Shown here: piece after piece, positions 1-9,789 of the stretch
How positions within the stretch are numbered: position 1 is the first letter of the stretch
Layout of the letters: the number at the start of each line of letters is the position of its first letter
DNA from: Rhodanobacter sp. FW104-R8
Lineage (GTDB): Bacteria > Pseudomonadota > Gammaproteobacteria > Xanthomonadales > Rhodanobacteraceae
Direction of reading: 5' to 3'
Assembly: GCF_001617365.1 (NCBI RefSeq)
Contig: NZ_LVJR01000120.1
Location: 1 to 50,326 of the forward strand
DNA: 50,326 nt
Notes under the pieces: model-generated
What the model saw: only the letters and a program-made list of their open reading frames with translations
What the model was told of the DNA's origin: nothing
Databases searched by the model: none
Position numbers and translations under genes: made by a program

Positions 1-306
1 CTCGCTGCACAGCACCGCCTGGATGCCGTAGTCCAGCAGGGCCCACGGTGCGTGCTCGCGCGAGGAGCCGCAGCCGAAGTTGCGGCCGGCGACGAGGATC
101 GAGCAGCCGCGCGCTTCCGGGCGGTTCAGCGGGAAGGCCGGGTTGTCGCTGCCGTCGGCCTGGTAGCGCCAGTCGTGGAAGCACAGCCGGCCCAGCCCTG
201 CGCGGGTGGTGGTGGTGAGGAAGCGCGCCGGGATGATGCGGTCGGTGTCGATGTTCTCGTCGGCCAGCACGGCGGTGCGCGAGTGGAGGCGGGTGATGGG
301 GCGCAT
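1..306 (-). CDS. leuD: 3-isopropylmalate dehydratase small subunit (partial, N-terminal part)
   Basis: Small subunit of isopropylmalate isomerase, which with LeuC converts 2- to 3-isopropylmalate in leucine synthesis. The minus-strand frame is open to the left window edge, so only about the first 102 residues are visible. They contain family hallmarks: [12 protein letters not shown] near residue 18, a CFHDWRYQ block, and the swivel-domain motif [17 protein letters not shown] near residues 75-91. I chose the ATG at 306 because a GAGGA ribosome site lies 9 bases upstream; an in-frame ATG at 315 is also possible but directly abuts that site. It is the last visible gene of the leuA-ilvE-leuC-leuD operon, 226 bases downstream of leuC across a hairpin-rich repeat; leuB is probably beyond the edge. 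Confidence 0.93.
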   Translation of the reverse strand, partial: MRPITRLHSRTAVLADENIDTDRIIPARFLTTTTRAGLGRLCFHDWRYQADGSDNPAFPLNRPEARGCSILVAGRNFGCGSSREHAPWALLDYGIQAVLCSE

Positions 307-337
307 CAATGACATTCCTCGCTTCTTGCGTTGGCCT

Positions 338-510
338 CCTCTCCCCTGTGGGGAGAGGATTGAGGTGAGGGGCGGGTGCTCGCAGGGAAGTGCAACGAAG
401 CACGCCTTGCTCCTCCCCCTGCGTGCAGGGGGAGGTTGGGAGGGGGTAAAGCTCTGGAGCTGGAGGCAAGAGCGACCCCACCCCGACCCTCCCCTGCCGG
501 CAGGGGAGGG
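338..510. repeat. Three-hairpin intergenic repeat between leuC and leuD
   Basis: Three palindromes in a row lie inside the leu operon. At 338-358 a CCTCTCCCC/GGGGAGAGG stem has a 3-base loop. At 412-435 CCTCCCCCTGC/GCAGGGGGAGG has a 2-base loop. At 487-510 there is a perfect 24-base palindrome with arms CCCTCCCCTGCC/GGCAGGGGAGGG. Related CTCTCCC-type palindromes are dispersed in many proteobacterial genomes. Inside an operon they could stabilise the upstream message or reduce leuD expression relative to leuC; that role is inference. Confidence 0.85.
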
Positions 511-532
511 AGGCCAGCGAATCGGTCGGCGT

Positions 533-1945
533 TCATGCCGCCACCTCCGCCAGGTACTCACGCGGATCGGCGATGCGCCCGGCGATCGCCGATGCCGCGG
601 CGGTGGCGGGGCTGGCCAGCACGGTGCGCGCGCCCTTGCCCTGGCGGCCCTCGAAGTTGCGGTTGGAGGTGGAGACCACCAGCTGGCCCGGCAGCGCCAG
701 GTCGCCGTTCATCGCGATGCACATCGAGCAGCCGGGCACGCGCCACTCGGCGCCGGCGGCGGTGAACACGCGATGCAGGCCTTCGCGCTCGGCATCGCGG
801 CGCACCGCCTCGGAGCCGGGCACCACCAGCATGCGCACACCACTGGCAATGCGCCGGCCGTGCAGCACGCGCGCCGCTTCGCGCAGGTCGGACAGGCGCG
901 AGTTGGTGCAGCTGCCGACGAACACCACGTCGACCGGCGTGCCCTGCATCGGCTGGCCGGGGCGGCTCTGCATGTAGTCGAGCGCGCGGCGTTCCTGCGT
1001 GTTCGCCGCCGCCGGCACCGGCGCGTCCATGGCGATCGCCATGCCGGGGTGGGTGCCGTAGGTGACGGTGGGTTTCACCGCGCCGGCGTCGATGCGCGCC
1101 TCGCGGTCGTAGCGCGCGCCGTCGTCGCTCTTCAGCGTGCGCCACTTCGCCACCGCCGCGCCCCACGCTGCGCCCTGCGGTGCGCGCGGGCGGCCTTGCA
1201 GCCAGGCGAACGTGGTCTCGTCCGGCGCGATCATGCCGGCGCGCGCGCCGGCCTCGATCGACATGTTGCAGACGGTCATGCGCTCGTCCATCGACAGCGC
1301 CTCGATCGCCGCGCCGCGGTACTCCAGCACGTGGCCGGTGCCGCCATCGACGCCGATCGTGCCGATGATATGCAGGATCAGGTCCTTCGCGCCCACGCCC
1401 GGCGGCAGCTGGCCGTCCACGTGGATCGCCATGGTCCTCGGCTTGCGCTGCAGCAGGCATTGCGTGGCCATCACGTGGCCGACCTCGGTGGTGCCGATGC
1501 CGAACGCCAGGGCGCCGAACGCGCCATGGGTGGAGGTGTGGCTGTCGCCGCAGACGATGGTCATGCCCGGCTGCGTCGCGCCCAGCTCCGGGCCGATCAC
1601 GTGCACGATGCCGCGCTCGGCGCTGTCCCAGCCGTGCAGCTCGACGCCGAACTCGCGGCAGTTGCTCTCCAGCTGCGCGACCTGCGCCTGCGCCTCGGCG
1701 TTCGCGTACGGACGGCTGCCGTCGGCGTTGGTCGGCAGGGTCGGGGTGGAATGGTCCAGCGTGGCCAGCATGCGGTCGGGCCGGCGCAGCCGCAGGCCAC
1801 GCTCGCGCAGTTCGCTGAACGCCTGCGGCGAGGTGACTTCGTGCACCAGGTGCAGGTCGACGTAGAGCACCGCCGGCGTGTCGGCGGTCTCGGCGGCGAC
1901 CACGTGGGCGTCCCAGACCTTCTCGAACAGGGTCCGCGCACTCAT
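533..1945 (-). CDS. leuC: 3-isopropylmalate dehydratase large subunit
   Basis: Catalytic [4Fe-4S] subunit of isopropylmalate isomerase (aconitase superfamily), 470 residues, the usual length. The cluster ligands are visible as C346 in GSCTNSR and C406/C409 in GCSMCIAMN; the active-site [14 protein letters not shown] block is at 131-144. It should pair with LeuD encoded next in the operon. The ATG overlaps the ilvE stop codon (shared ATGA at 1942-1945), implying translational coupling. Reading frame, length and motifs are all intact. Confidence 0.97.
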   Translation of the reverse strand: MSARTLFEKVWDAHVVAAETADTPAVLYVDLHLVHEVTSPQAFSELRERGLRLRRPDRMLATLDHSTPTLPTNADGSRPYANAEAQAQVAQLESNCREFGVELHGWDSAERGIVHVIGPELGATQPGMTIVCGDSHTSTHGAFGALAFGIGTTEVGHVMATQCLLQRKPRTMAIHVDGQLPPGVGAKDLILHIIGTIGVDGGTGHVLEYRGAAIEALSMDERMTVCNMSIEAGARAGMIAPDETTFAWLQGRPRAPQGAAWGAAVAKWRTLKSDDGARYDREARIDAGAVKPTVTYGTHPGMAIAMDAPVPAAANTQERRALDYMQSRPGQPMQGTPVDVVFVGSCTNSRLSDLREAARVLHGRRIASGVRMLVVPGSEAVRRDAEREGLHRVFTAAGAEWRVPGCSMCIAMNGDLALPGQLVVSTSNRNFEGRQGKGARTVLASPATAAASAIAGRIADPREYLAEVAA

Positions 1946-2939
1946 GCCGATGCCTCCATGGGGGCCGGCTGTTGATGAGGAGTCCGGCCATGGATGGCCG
2001 GTTCTTGATCTTCGCGGTCAGGGGCGACCGCATTAACCAAACTCAGCCAGGACCAACGATCCTCGGTACGGCCATCGAACAATCCGAAGAACGCCTGCCG
2101 CAGCTGCTGCGTGACCGGACCGGGCGCGCCCTTGCCGACCGCCTTGCGGTCGACCGAACGCACCGGGGTGATCTCGGCGGCGGTACCGGTCATGAACACC
2201 TCGTCGGCCGAGTACAGCGCCTCGCGCGGCAGCTCGCGCTCCTCCGCCGCGATGCCGAGGCCGGCAGCCAGCGCGAGCACGCTGTCGCGGGTGATCCCGG
2301 CCAGGATGCCGGCGCTGGACGGCGGCGTGAGCAGCCGGCCGTTCTTCACCAGGAACAGGTTCTCGCCGGCGCCTTCGCTGAGCAGGCCGCCGTGACCCAG
2401 CGCGATGCCCTCGTCGTAGCCGTTGCGGCGCGCCTCCAGCCCGATCAGCTGGCTGGACAGATAGTTGCCGCCGGCCTTGGCCCAGCTCGGGATGGTGTTC
2501 GGCGCGGGACGGTGCCACGACGACACGCAGATGTCGGCGCCGCGCTCGGCCGCCTCGCCCAGGTACGCGCCCCAGGCCATCGCCATGATCGCCACCTCGA
2601 CCGGCGCGCCGTCCTTCGCCAGCACGCCCAGGCCGCCGGCACCGCGGAACACGATCGGCCGCACATAGGCCGACGGCATCGCGTTGGCGCGGATCAGCTC
2701 CAGGCAGGCGGCGTTGATCTCGTCCTCGCTGTAGCCGATCTCGATCTCGTACACGCGCGCCGACTCGAACAGGCGGCGGGTGTGGTCGGCGAGGCGGAAG
2801 TAGGCCGGGCCGCGCGGCGTGGCATACACGCGCTCGCCCTCGAACACGGACGAACCGTAATGCAGCGCGTGCGTGCTGACGTGGACGCTGGCCTCGGCCC
2901 ACGGCTTGATGCGGCCGTTGTGCCACAGGAATGGGGTGT

Positions 2940-2943
<4 letters not shown>
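1942..2943 (-). CDS. ilvE: Branched-chain amino acid aminotransferase
   Basis: Class IV PLP transaminase that makes leucine, isoleucine and valine from their 2-keto acids. The N-terminal [13 protein letters not shown] block and the PLP lysine K156 in [13 protein letters not shown] are present, followed by the SEGAGENLF and [11 protein letters not shown] motifs of the IlvE branch. It is 333 residues; the last 40 or so (after [12 protein letters not shown]) are a low-complexity tail rich in Pro/Glu/Gln that is longer than in typical IlvE. Its ATG overlaps the leuA stop and its own stop overlaps the leuC start (both ATGA), so leuA-ilvE-leuC is a strictly coupled unit. Placing ilvE inside the leu operon fits a leader peptide that senses several branched-chain amino acids. 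Confidence 0.95.
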
Positions 2944-4598
<1,655 letters not shown>

Positions 4599-4627
4599 GG
4601 CTCCGCTGTGGGCGGCGCCGAAGGCAC

Positions 4628-4662
4628 AAAAAAACCCCGCATCCGTTACCGGGTGCGGGGTT
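4628..4662 (-). terminator. Attenuator terminator in front of leuA
   Basis: Read on the minus strand, AACCCCGCA and TGCGGGGTT form the outer stem, with an inner CCG/CGG stem around GTAA, followed by seven consecutive T. This is a classic intrinsic terminator, 30 bases before leuA and 45 bases after the stop codon of the leader peptide. That is the arrangement expected of a transcription attenuator. Confidence 0.9.
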
Positions 4663-4706
4663 CTTCGGGTGTTTTCAGGTTTTCTTATTTACCTGGACAC
4701 ATGCCC

Positions 4707-4844
4707 TCAGCCCGCACCTCCGTTGGTAATAAGGAGTACGAGTACGAGGGTAATAATGAGCGTGCCGCGAGCCCGCAGCAGGCCGGCAACCGTCACGAGA
4801 CGGTTTTCCTTGGCGATGCTGCGGTGGCTGTTGCGCTGCGACAT
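4707..4844 (-). CDS. leu/ilv operon leader peptide (attenuator)
   Basis: A 45-codon reading frame whose residues 28-40 are TLIITLVLVLLIT, i.e. thirteen successive Thr, Leu, Ile and Val codons. Several are codons this genome otherwise avoids (ATT, GTA, CTT, CTC), a common feature of attenuator control regions. A terminator follows at 4628-4662 and leuA after it. By analogy with ilv/leu attenuators of gammaproteobacteria, ribosome stalling when these aminoacyl-tRNAs are scarce should favour an antiterminator and raise leuA-ilvE-leuC-leuD expression. The start used here is ATG at 4844; an internal GTG at 4796 with AAGGA 10 bases upstream would give a 29-residue peptide with the same control region. 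Confidence 0.9.
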   Translation of the reverse strand: MSQRNSHRSIAKENRLVTVAGLLRARGTLIITLVLVLLITNGGAG

Positions 4845-4853
4845 GGGACCGAC

Positions 4854-4882
4854 CGTAAAGCAGTTCGTCGACGGCTGTCAAC
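4854..4882 (-). promoter_or_regulatory. Sigma70-type promoter for the leu operon leader
   Basis: On the minus strand a perfect TTGACA (4882-4877) is followed after 17 bases by TTTACG (4859-4854), a weak -10. The predicted start of transcription is near 4847, only about 3 bases before the leader ATG at 4844. Confidence 0.6.
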
Positions 4883-5001
4883 AACTTTTTTCAAAATGGC
4901 CGGAATCGGCCATGCGGCGGGCATTTGGACGTCCAGATGGCCAGATGAATCTCGCGATGCGCGCGCGTATGGCCCGCGGCATGGTTTGCACGAGCCCGTG
5001 C

Positions 5002-5072
5002 GTAGGAGCGCACCCTGTGCGCGATGCTTTTTTATATGCCCGGAAGAGCTCGCGCACAGGGTGCGCTCCTAC
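5002..5072. repeat. REP-like inverted repeat, 23-base perfect arms, GTAGGAGC family
   Basis: Left arm 5002-5024 begins GTAGGAGCGCACCCTG and right arm 5050-5072 is its exact reverse complement; the 25-base loop contains a T-rich stretch. It lies just after thrC, whose TAG stop (5071-5069) is inside the right arm. It probably acts as a terminator or message stabiliser. A related GTAGGAGC element lies at 17351-17380. Confidence 0.85.
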
Positions 5073-6385
5073 GTTGGCAGCAACCAGCTTCGCAGCGCGG
5101 TGTCGCTGGCGGCCAAGGGTTCGGCACTGGCGCTGCGCGTCAGCATCGCCGCCAGCGCCGGGGGCACGTCGACCGGATGGCCGACCTGCGGTTCCACCAC
5201 GCTCTCGAACTTGGCCGGATGGGCGGTGGCGACCACCGCCCACGACGCGTCGTCGCCATCCGCGCGCAGCCGGTCGAGCAGGTGCATCGCGGTGGCGGTG
5301 TGCGGGCAGAACACCTCGCCGTGTTCGCGTGCGTGGCCGGCGATGGTGCGGCGGATGGCGGCGTCGTCCACGCTGTGCGCCTGCAGCCGCTGGCGCAGCC
5401 GGGCTGCGTCAGGGTACGTCCAGCGCAGCCGCTCGAAGTTGCTGGGCGCGCCCACGTCCATCGCGTTGGCGAGGGTGGCGACCGCTTCGCGCGGCGCGTA
5501 GTCGGCGCCGGCGAAGAACTCGGGCAGGGTGGCGTTCGCGTTGCAGGCCAGCCGCACCTCGCCGACCGGCAGGCCCAGCTCGCGCACCCACAGGCAGGCC
5601 AGCGCGTTGCCCAGGTTGCCGGTGGGCACGATGAAGTTCAGCGGCGTGCCGTGTTCGCGCCACCAGCCCAGTGCGGCGTGCGCGTAGTAGCTCATCTGCG
5701 GCAGCAGCCGGCCGAGGCTGATGCTGTTGGCGGAGGACAGCGGCCGCTGCGCCTGCAGCCCGGCGTCGTTGAGCGCGGCTTTCACCATCCGCTGGCAGTC
5801 GTCGAAGCGGCCGGCAACGCGCAGCGCGCGGACGTTGTCGCCGAAGCAGCCGAGCTGGTGCGCCTGGCGCGGCGAGACCAGGCCGTCCGGATACAGGATC
5901 ACCACGTCCACGTTCGGTTGGCGGTGGAACGCGGCGGCCACCGCGGCGCCGGTGTCGCCCGAGGTGGCGACCAGGATGGTCAGCGGCCGCGCGTCGGCGC
6001 GCGGCAGCCGGCGCAGGCAGGCGGCGAGGAAGCGCGCGCCGACATCCTTGAACGCCGAGGTGGGGCCGTGGAACAGCTCCAGCATCGCCGTGCGCGGATG
6101 CGCCGGCAAGGCGCGCAGCGGCGTGTCGAAGGTGAACGCCTCGGCGCAGATGGCGGCCAGCTCGCCGGCCAGCGCATCGCCAGCGAAGAACGGCGCCAGC
6201 AGGGTGGCGGCGGTATCGGCCAGCGAGCCGTGCGGGTCGAACGCGGCGGGATCGAGCGTGGGCAGTTGCTCCGGCACGTACAGGCCGCCGTCCGGCGCCA
6301 GTCCGGCGGCGATCGCCTGGCTGATCGGCACGGTCGGACCGGCGCTGCGGGTGCTGCGGTAGCGGATCGGCTCGTGCTGGTTCAT
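5069..6385 (-). CDS. thrC: Threonine synthase
   Basis: PLP enzyme converting O-phosphohomoserine to threonine, the last step of the pathway whose earlier genes lie immediately upstream. 438 residues. The PLP lysine is K113 in FHGPTSAFKDVGARF; the phosphate-binding ATSGDTGAAVA and the PTGNLGNALA motifs follow. I chose ATG 6385 (protein begins MNQHEPIRYRST) because it has a GAGG ribosome site 8 bases upstream; the frame extends to 6559 but that part runs through the 6416-6483 palindrome. The stop codon is supplied by the adjacent REP-like element, so the last residues may not be the ancestral C-terminus. Confidence 0.96.
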   Translation of the reverse strand: MNQHEPIRYRSTRSAGPTVPISQAIAAGLAPDGGLYVPEQLPTLDPAAFDPHGSLADTAATLLAPFFAGDALAGELAAICAEAFTFDTPLRALPAHPRTAMLELFHGPTSAFKDVGARFLAACLRRLPRADARPLTILVATSGDTGAAVAAAFHRQPNVDVVILYPDGLVSPRQAHQLGCFGDNVRALRVAGRFDDCQRMVKAALNDAGLQAQRPLSSANSISLGRLLPQMSYYAHAALGWWREHGTPLNFIVPTGNLGNALACLWVRELGLPVGEVRLACNANATLPEFFAGADYAPREAVATLANAMDVGAPSNFERLRWTYPDAARLRQRLQAHSVDDAAIRRTIAGHAREHGEVFCPHTATAMHLLDRLRADGDDASWAVVATAHPAKFESVVEPQVGHPVDVPPALAAMLTRSASAEPLAASDTALRSWLLPT

Positions 6386-6415
6386 GCGCCGACCTCGTCC
6401 GAATGAAGCGGTCTC

Positions 6416-6483
6416 GTAGGGCGGGCACGGCCCGCCGGCTCCCTGCGATAAGGAACAAGGGCGGCGGGCAGTGTCCGCCCTAC
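6416..6483. repeat. REP-like inverted repeat, GTAGGGCGGGCACGG family
   Basis: Left arm 6416-6439 (starts GTAGGGCGGGCACGGCCC) pairs imperfectly with 6461-6483 (ends GTGTCCGCCCTAC). It fills the gap between thrB and thrC. A second copy of the left arm, 24 bases long and identical, is at 33283-33306. Confidence 0.85.
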
Positions 6484-6491
6484 AAAGGCGT

Positions 6492-7484
6492 TCATGCGTC
6501 GGCCTCAAGGGTTGCGACCAATGCGGCGGCGGGGCCGTCGATCGGCGACACCCACGCATCGCTGTCCAGCCCGGCCCCGGCGAACGCGGCCTGCATCGCC
6601 ACGCTGGCCGCGGCGGCGTCGGCGCGATTGTCGTACCAGCCGAACACGCTGGGGCCGGCGCCGGAGATGCTGGCGCCCAGCGCGTGGTGGTCCAGTGCGG
6701 CCTGCTTCACCCGCGCGAAGTGCGGGATCAGCGGCGCGCGGCGCGGTTCCACCAGCACGTCCTTCAGGCCTGCGCGCACCAGCGCGGCATCGCCGCGCCA
6801 GCAGCCGGCCAGCACCAGGGCGAGGTTGGAACTCTGCGCCACGAACTCGCCCAGCGCGTAGTGGCCGGCCAGCGCCGCGCGCGCCCGCCGCGTTTCCAGC
6901 ACCACGTGCGGATGCACCAGCGCGCAGTGCCATGCGGCCGGCACGTCGATGCGCAGCAGCCGCTCGTGGGTGGCCAGCACCAGGCCGCCCAGCAGCATCG
7001 AGCCGAGGTTGTCGCCGTGGCGGCTGCCGCTGGCCACCGCCTCGCCGTCCAGCGCGAAACCGTACAGCGCCTCGCGCGGCAGCGGTTGCGCCAGCAGCGC
7101 GTTGGCGGCCACCAGCGCGGCCACGCACGAGGCGGCCGAGCCGCCCATGCCCGAGCCCAGCGCGATGCCCTTGTGCAGGGTCAGCTCGAAACCGTGGGGC
7201 AGGCCGAGCGCCTCGCGCAGCGAGAGGAGCGCCGTGCCGGCGGTGTTCGCGCGCGGGTCGGTGGGCAGGTCGGTGACGCAGCCGCGGATCGCCGCGATGC
7301 GCACCACCGGTTCGTCGATGCGGCGCACCTCGGCGCGGTCGCCTGCGCCGGCCACGCTGTGGCCGAGCAGGTCGAAGCCGACGCCGACGTTGCCGACGCT
7401 GGCGGGCGCGAAGGCACGGGCGACTTGCGGGGGATTGGCGCGGCGCGGTGAGGCCATGACGGGTTCCAGCAAGGAGGAATTCAT
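6492..7484 (-). CDS. thrB: Homoserine kinase
   Basis: GHMP-family kinase that phosphorylates homoserine for ThrC. The GHMP ATP-binding loop [10 protein letters not shown] is at 110-119, an N-terminal [12 protein letters not shown] substrate/ATP block at about 28-38, and the C-terminal [11 protein letters not shown] motif near residue 276. 330 residues. The ATG overlaps the homoserine dehydrogenase stop (ATGA at 7481-7484), so the first ATG is preferred although an internal ATG at 7457 (residue 10) would match the usual length slightly better. Middle gene of the thr operon. Confidence 0.95.
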   Translation of the reverse strand: MNSSLLEPVMASPRRANPPQVARAFAPASVGNVGVGFDLLGHSVAGAGDRAEVRRIDEPVVRIAAIRGCVTDLPTDPRANTAGTALLSLREALGLPHGFELTLHKGIALGSGMGGSAASCVAALVAANALLAQPLPREALYGFALDGEAVASGSRHGDNLGSMLLGGLVLATHERLLRIDVPAAWHCALVHPHVVLETRRARAALAGHYALGEFVAQSSNLALVLAGCWRGDAALVRAGLKDVLVEPRRAPLIPHFARVKQAALDHHALGASISGAGPSVFGWYDNRADAAAASVAMQAAFAGAGLDSDAWVSPIDGPAAALVATLEADA

Positions 7485-8632
7485 GCGCGCGCCTCCAGCG
7501 ACTCGGCGATGCGCAGCAGGTCGGTGAACACGCCGGCGGCGGTCACCTCGGGGCCGGCGCCGGGGCCTTGCACCGACAGCGGATTATCGCAGTAGCGGCG
7601 CGTGCTGAACTGCACGATGTTGTCGGTGAGCCGGGTGTGCGCGAACGCATGGCTGGCCGGCAGCACCTGCAGCCGCACGCTGGCGCGGCCGTGCCGGTCC
7701 AGTTGCGCCACGTGGCGCAGCACGCCGCCTTCGGCGTGCGCGGCGGCCAGCTTCGCGGCCATCGGCGCGTCGAGTTCGTCGAGCCGCTGCATGAACGCCT
7801 CCAGCGGCAGCGCGGCCAGCGCAGGCGGCACCAGGCCTTCCAGGTCGACGTCCTCCAGCGACAGCGGCCAGCCCGCCTCGCGCGCCAGGATCACCAGCTT
7901 GCGCGCCACGTCGAGGCCGGACAGGTCGTCGCGCGGGTCGGGTTCGGTATAGCCCAGCGCGTGCGCCTCGCGCACCAGCGCGGAGAACGGCTGGCGCCCG
8001 TCGTGGCGGTTGCACAGCCAAGCCAGCGTGCCGGAGAACATGCCGTGCACCGCGAACAGTTCGTCGCCGGTGTCGAGCAGGTCGCGCAGGGTCTGTACCA
8101 CCGGCAGGCCGGCGCACACGGTGGCTTCGTAGCGGAAGCGCGCGCCGCTGGCGCAGGCGGCGCGGATCGCCTGCCAGCGCGGCAGCGGGCCGCTGCCGGC
8201 CAGCTTGTTCGGCGTCACCACGTGCAGGCCGGCGGCGAGCCAGCGCGGGTAGTGCGCGGCCACCGCGTCGCTGGCGCTGCAGTCGATCAGCAAGGCATGG
8301 CGGCCGTCGTTGCCGCGCACGTGCCCGGCGAACGCCTCCAGGTCGTTCGGCCGCCAGATCTGCGCGCCGCCGTGGCGGGCGTTGAGTTCGGCGTCGTCGC
8401 AATCCAGCCACATCCGCTTGCTGGCCACCACGCCGCAGAGTTTAAGCTCCAGCGCGCTGTCGCGGGCCAGCCGCGGCTGCGCCGCGCGCAGTTGCTCCAG
8501 CAGCGCGCTGCCGACCCGGCCGGGGCCGATCACGCCGACCGCCAGCACGCGCCGCCGGGTCGTGCCCATGCGGGTCATCGACGGCGGCGGCAACGGGGAA
8601 TGCTGGACTTGCTCGGGTGCACAGGTGATCAC
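7481..8632 (-). CDS. Homoserine dehydrogenase (ThrA-type, without aspartokinase domain)
   Basis: NAD(P)H-dependent reduction of aspartate semialdehyde to homoserine. Rossmann motif [17 protein letters not shown], the [11 protein letters not shown] catalytic-region motif, the ATVCAGLPV block and [19 protein letters not shown] are all recognisable and match the C-terminal half of E. coli ThrA more closely than stand-alone Hom; no aspartokinase domain is attached. The start is uncertain: GTG 8632 has GGAGAGG 5 bases upstream and is used here; ATG 8677 (longer) and ATG 8578 (shorter, no ribosome site) are alternatives, and the conserved domain begins about 26 residues after the GTG. It is coupled to thrB by ATGA. 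A hairpin at 8636-8654 covers the chosen ribosome site. Confidence 0.9.
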   Translation of the reverse strand: MITCAPEQVQHSPLPPPSMTRMGTTRRRVLAVGVIGPGRVGSALLEQLRAAQPRLARDSALELKLCGVVASKRMWLDCDDAELNARHGGAQIWRPNDLEAFAGHVRGNDGRHALLIDCSASDAVAAHYPRWLAAGLHVVTPNKLAGSGPLPRWQAIRAACASGARFRYEATVCAGLPVVQTLRDLLDTGDELFAVHGMFSGTLAWLCNRHDGRQPFSALVREAHALGYTEPDPRDDLSGLDVARKLVILAREAGWPLSLEDVDLEGLVPPALAALPLEAFMQRLDELDAPMAAKLAAAHAEGGVLRHVAQLDRHGRASVRLQVLPASHAFAHTRLTDNIVQFSTRRYCDNPLSVQGPGAGPEVTAAGVFTDLLRIAESLEARA

Positions 8633-8635
8633 GAT

Positions 8636-8654
8636 GGCCTCTCCGGTGGAGGCC
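8636..8654 (-). promoter_or_regulatory. Hairpin over the homoserine dehydrogenase ribosome site
   Basis: On the minus strand GGCCTC (8654-8649) pairs with GAGGCC (8641-8636) around a 7-base loop, burying part of the GGAGAGG sequence just before GTG 8632. No T-run follows, so this is not a typical terminator. With the Thr/Ile-rich leader upstream it could control translation start rather than transcription. The role is inference. Confidence 0.4.
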
Positions 8655-8721
8655 CGTTCTCGCTGGCGTGTCGGCATGGGCCGGTCCGCCTCGTCGAGGG
8701 CGGGCCGTTGCGTGGGAAAAC

Positions 8722-8871
8722 TCAGCTACGCACGACGCTCCGCCCGGGACCCGTGGTACCGGTGGTAATCGTGGTGGTAATGACGGCGGCGACGATGCCC
8801 GTGCACGACGGCATGCAGCCGGTGCGAGCCGGTGCGGAAGGCGTGCGTGCGGGCATGGAAAGCGGCGACAT
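8722..8871 (-). CDS. thrL: thr operon leader peptide
   Basis: A 49-codon frame ending with AAVITTTITTGTTGPGRSVVRS: a run of Thr codons mixed with Ile, the same logic as the E. coli thr leader, which senses threonine and isoleucine. It lies about 90 bases upstream of homoserine dehydrogenase and just below a promoter-like pair of boxes. ATG 8871 is preferred because the -10 box covers the upstream in-frame ATG at 8883; ATG 8814 would give a shorter peptide. No ribosome site is visible, and the predicted transcript starts about at the ATG. I could not find a convincing T-run terminator between this frame and the first gene. Confidence 0.8.
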   Translation of the reverse strand: MSPLSMPARTPSAPARTGCMPSCTGIVAAVITTTITTGTTGPGRSVVRS

Positions 8872-8878
8872 GGCGTCG

Positions 8879-8908
8879 ACCATAAGCGGATTGCTGCACT
8901 GCGGTCAA
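8879..8908 (-). promoter_or_regulatory. Sigma70-type promoter for the thr operon
   Basis: On the minus strand TTGACC (8908-8903) and TATGGT (8884-8879) are separated by 18 bases. The predicted start, near 8872, coincides with the leader ATG at 8871. Confidence 0.55.
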
Positions 8909-9021
8909 CAGGTGCATTTGCAACTTTCGCGGATGCCGGATGGGGACGGACGACGGCCGGCGACCTGCGGCAGGTTGTCGCGATCGGCCGATCCGCGCCC
9001 GGGCAGCGGGGCGCGCGGGCC

Positions 9022-9027
9022 TACAAT
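9022..9027 (+). promoter_or_regulatory. -10 box directly before a cytochrome gene (likely leaderless)
   Basis: TACAAT ends 6 bases before ATG 9034, so position +1 would be the A of the start codon. No ribosome site lies between them, and no good -35 box is visible. Confidence 0.4.
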
Positions 9028-9033
9028 CGGCGG

Positions 9034-9789
9034 ATGAACTGTCCTGTTTTCCTGCGCGGCGTGCCTCGCGCGGTCGTCGTGCTGCTCGCGCTGGGCATGT
9101 GCGGTGCGGCCTCGGCCGCCGGGCCCCAGGCCGGTGCCGCGCCGGTTCCCGATACCATGCAGCAGCGCGTGGCCGCGTGCACCAGCTGCCACGGCGCGCA
9201 CGGCGAAGGCTCGCCGGACAGCGTGGCGATCCCGCGCCTGGCCAGCAAGCCGGCCGGCTACCTGCTGCAGCAGCTGGAATATTTCCAGAGCGGCCAGCGC
9301 CGGCACGCACCGATGGAATACGTGGTGCGCCAGCTGAGCCCGGCGTACCTGCGCGAGATCGCCGAGTACTTCGCGCGGCAGGACGTGCCCTACCGGAAGC
9401 TGCAGGTGCCGGCGGTGTCCGTGGAGACCCTGCGGCGCGGCGAGCAATTGGTGATGCGCGGCGACTCCACCCGCGGCGTGCCGTCGTGCGTCAGCTGCCA
9501 CGGCGCCAGGCTCACCGGCGTGGAGCCGATGATGCCGGGCCTGATGGGCCTGTCGTACGACTACCTCAACACCCAGCTGGTGTCGTGGCGCACGCGCCAG
9601 CGTGCGGCCGAGGGGCCCTACTGCATGGGCGTGGTCGCCAACCGCATGCGCGAATCGGACATCACCGCCGTTTCCGCGTGGCTGGCCAGCCATGAGCCGC
9701 CGGCCGACATGCGCCCGGCGCCGGCCAGTACGCAGACCGAACCGTTGCCGGGCTGGTGCGTGATGGGCAAGAGCGGAGCGGGTCGATGA
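9034..9789 (+). CDS. Diheme cytochrome c (cytochrome c4-like)
   Basis: Periplasmic electron carrier. A Sec signal peptide (hydrophobic core about residues 13-22, AxA-type cleavage near residue 29) precedes two cytochrome c domains with heme motifs CTSCH at 49-53 and CVSCH at 152-156; methionines such as those in EPMMPGLMGL are candidate axial ligands. 251 residues. ATG 9034 is chosen because it starts the signal peptide. It shares an ATGA with the next gene (stop 9787-9789), so the two cytochromes are co-translated and probably act together. No partner oxidase or dehydrogenase lies next to them, so their electron source cannot be named. Confidence 0.88.
   Translation: MNCPVFLRGVPRAVVVLLALGMCGAASAAGPQAGAAPVPDTMQQRVAACTSCHGAHGEGSPDSVAIPRLASKPAGYLLQQLEYFQSGQRRHAPMEYVVRQLSPAYLREIAEYFARQDVPYRKLQVPAVSVETLRRGEQLVMRGDSTRGVPSCVSCHGARLTGVEPMMPGLMGLSYDYLNTQLVSWRTRQRAAEGPYCMGVVANRMRESDITAVSAWLASHEPPADMRPAPASTQTEPLPGWCVMGKSGAGR

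Noticed and set aside
206-1975. Long open frame opposite leuC
   Set aside because: Arg/His/Ala-rich translation typical of antisense frames in GC-rich DNA; leuC on the other strand is certain.
4675-4884. 69-residue minus-strand frame before leuA as leader peptide
   Set aside because: It overlaps the real leader in another frame and lacks branched-chain codon runs; it also runs into the terminator.
8726-9310. Frame with His-rich tail overlapping the thr leader
   Set aside because: The His/Arg run is the Thr/Ile leader region read out of frame; no ribosome site and antisense to the cytochrome gene.
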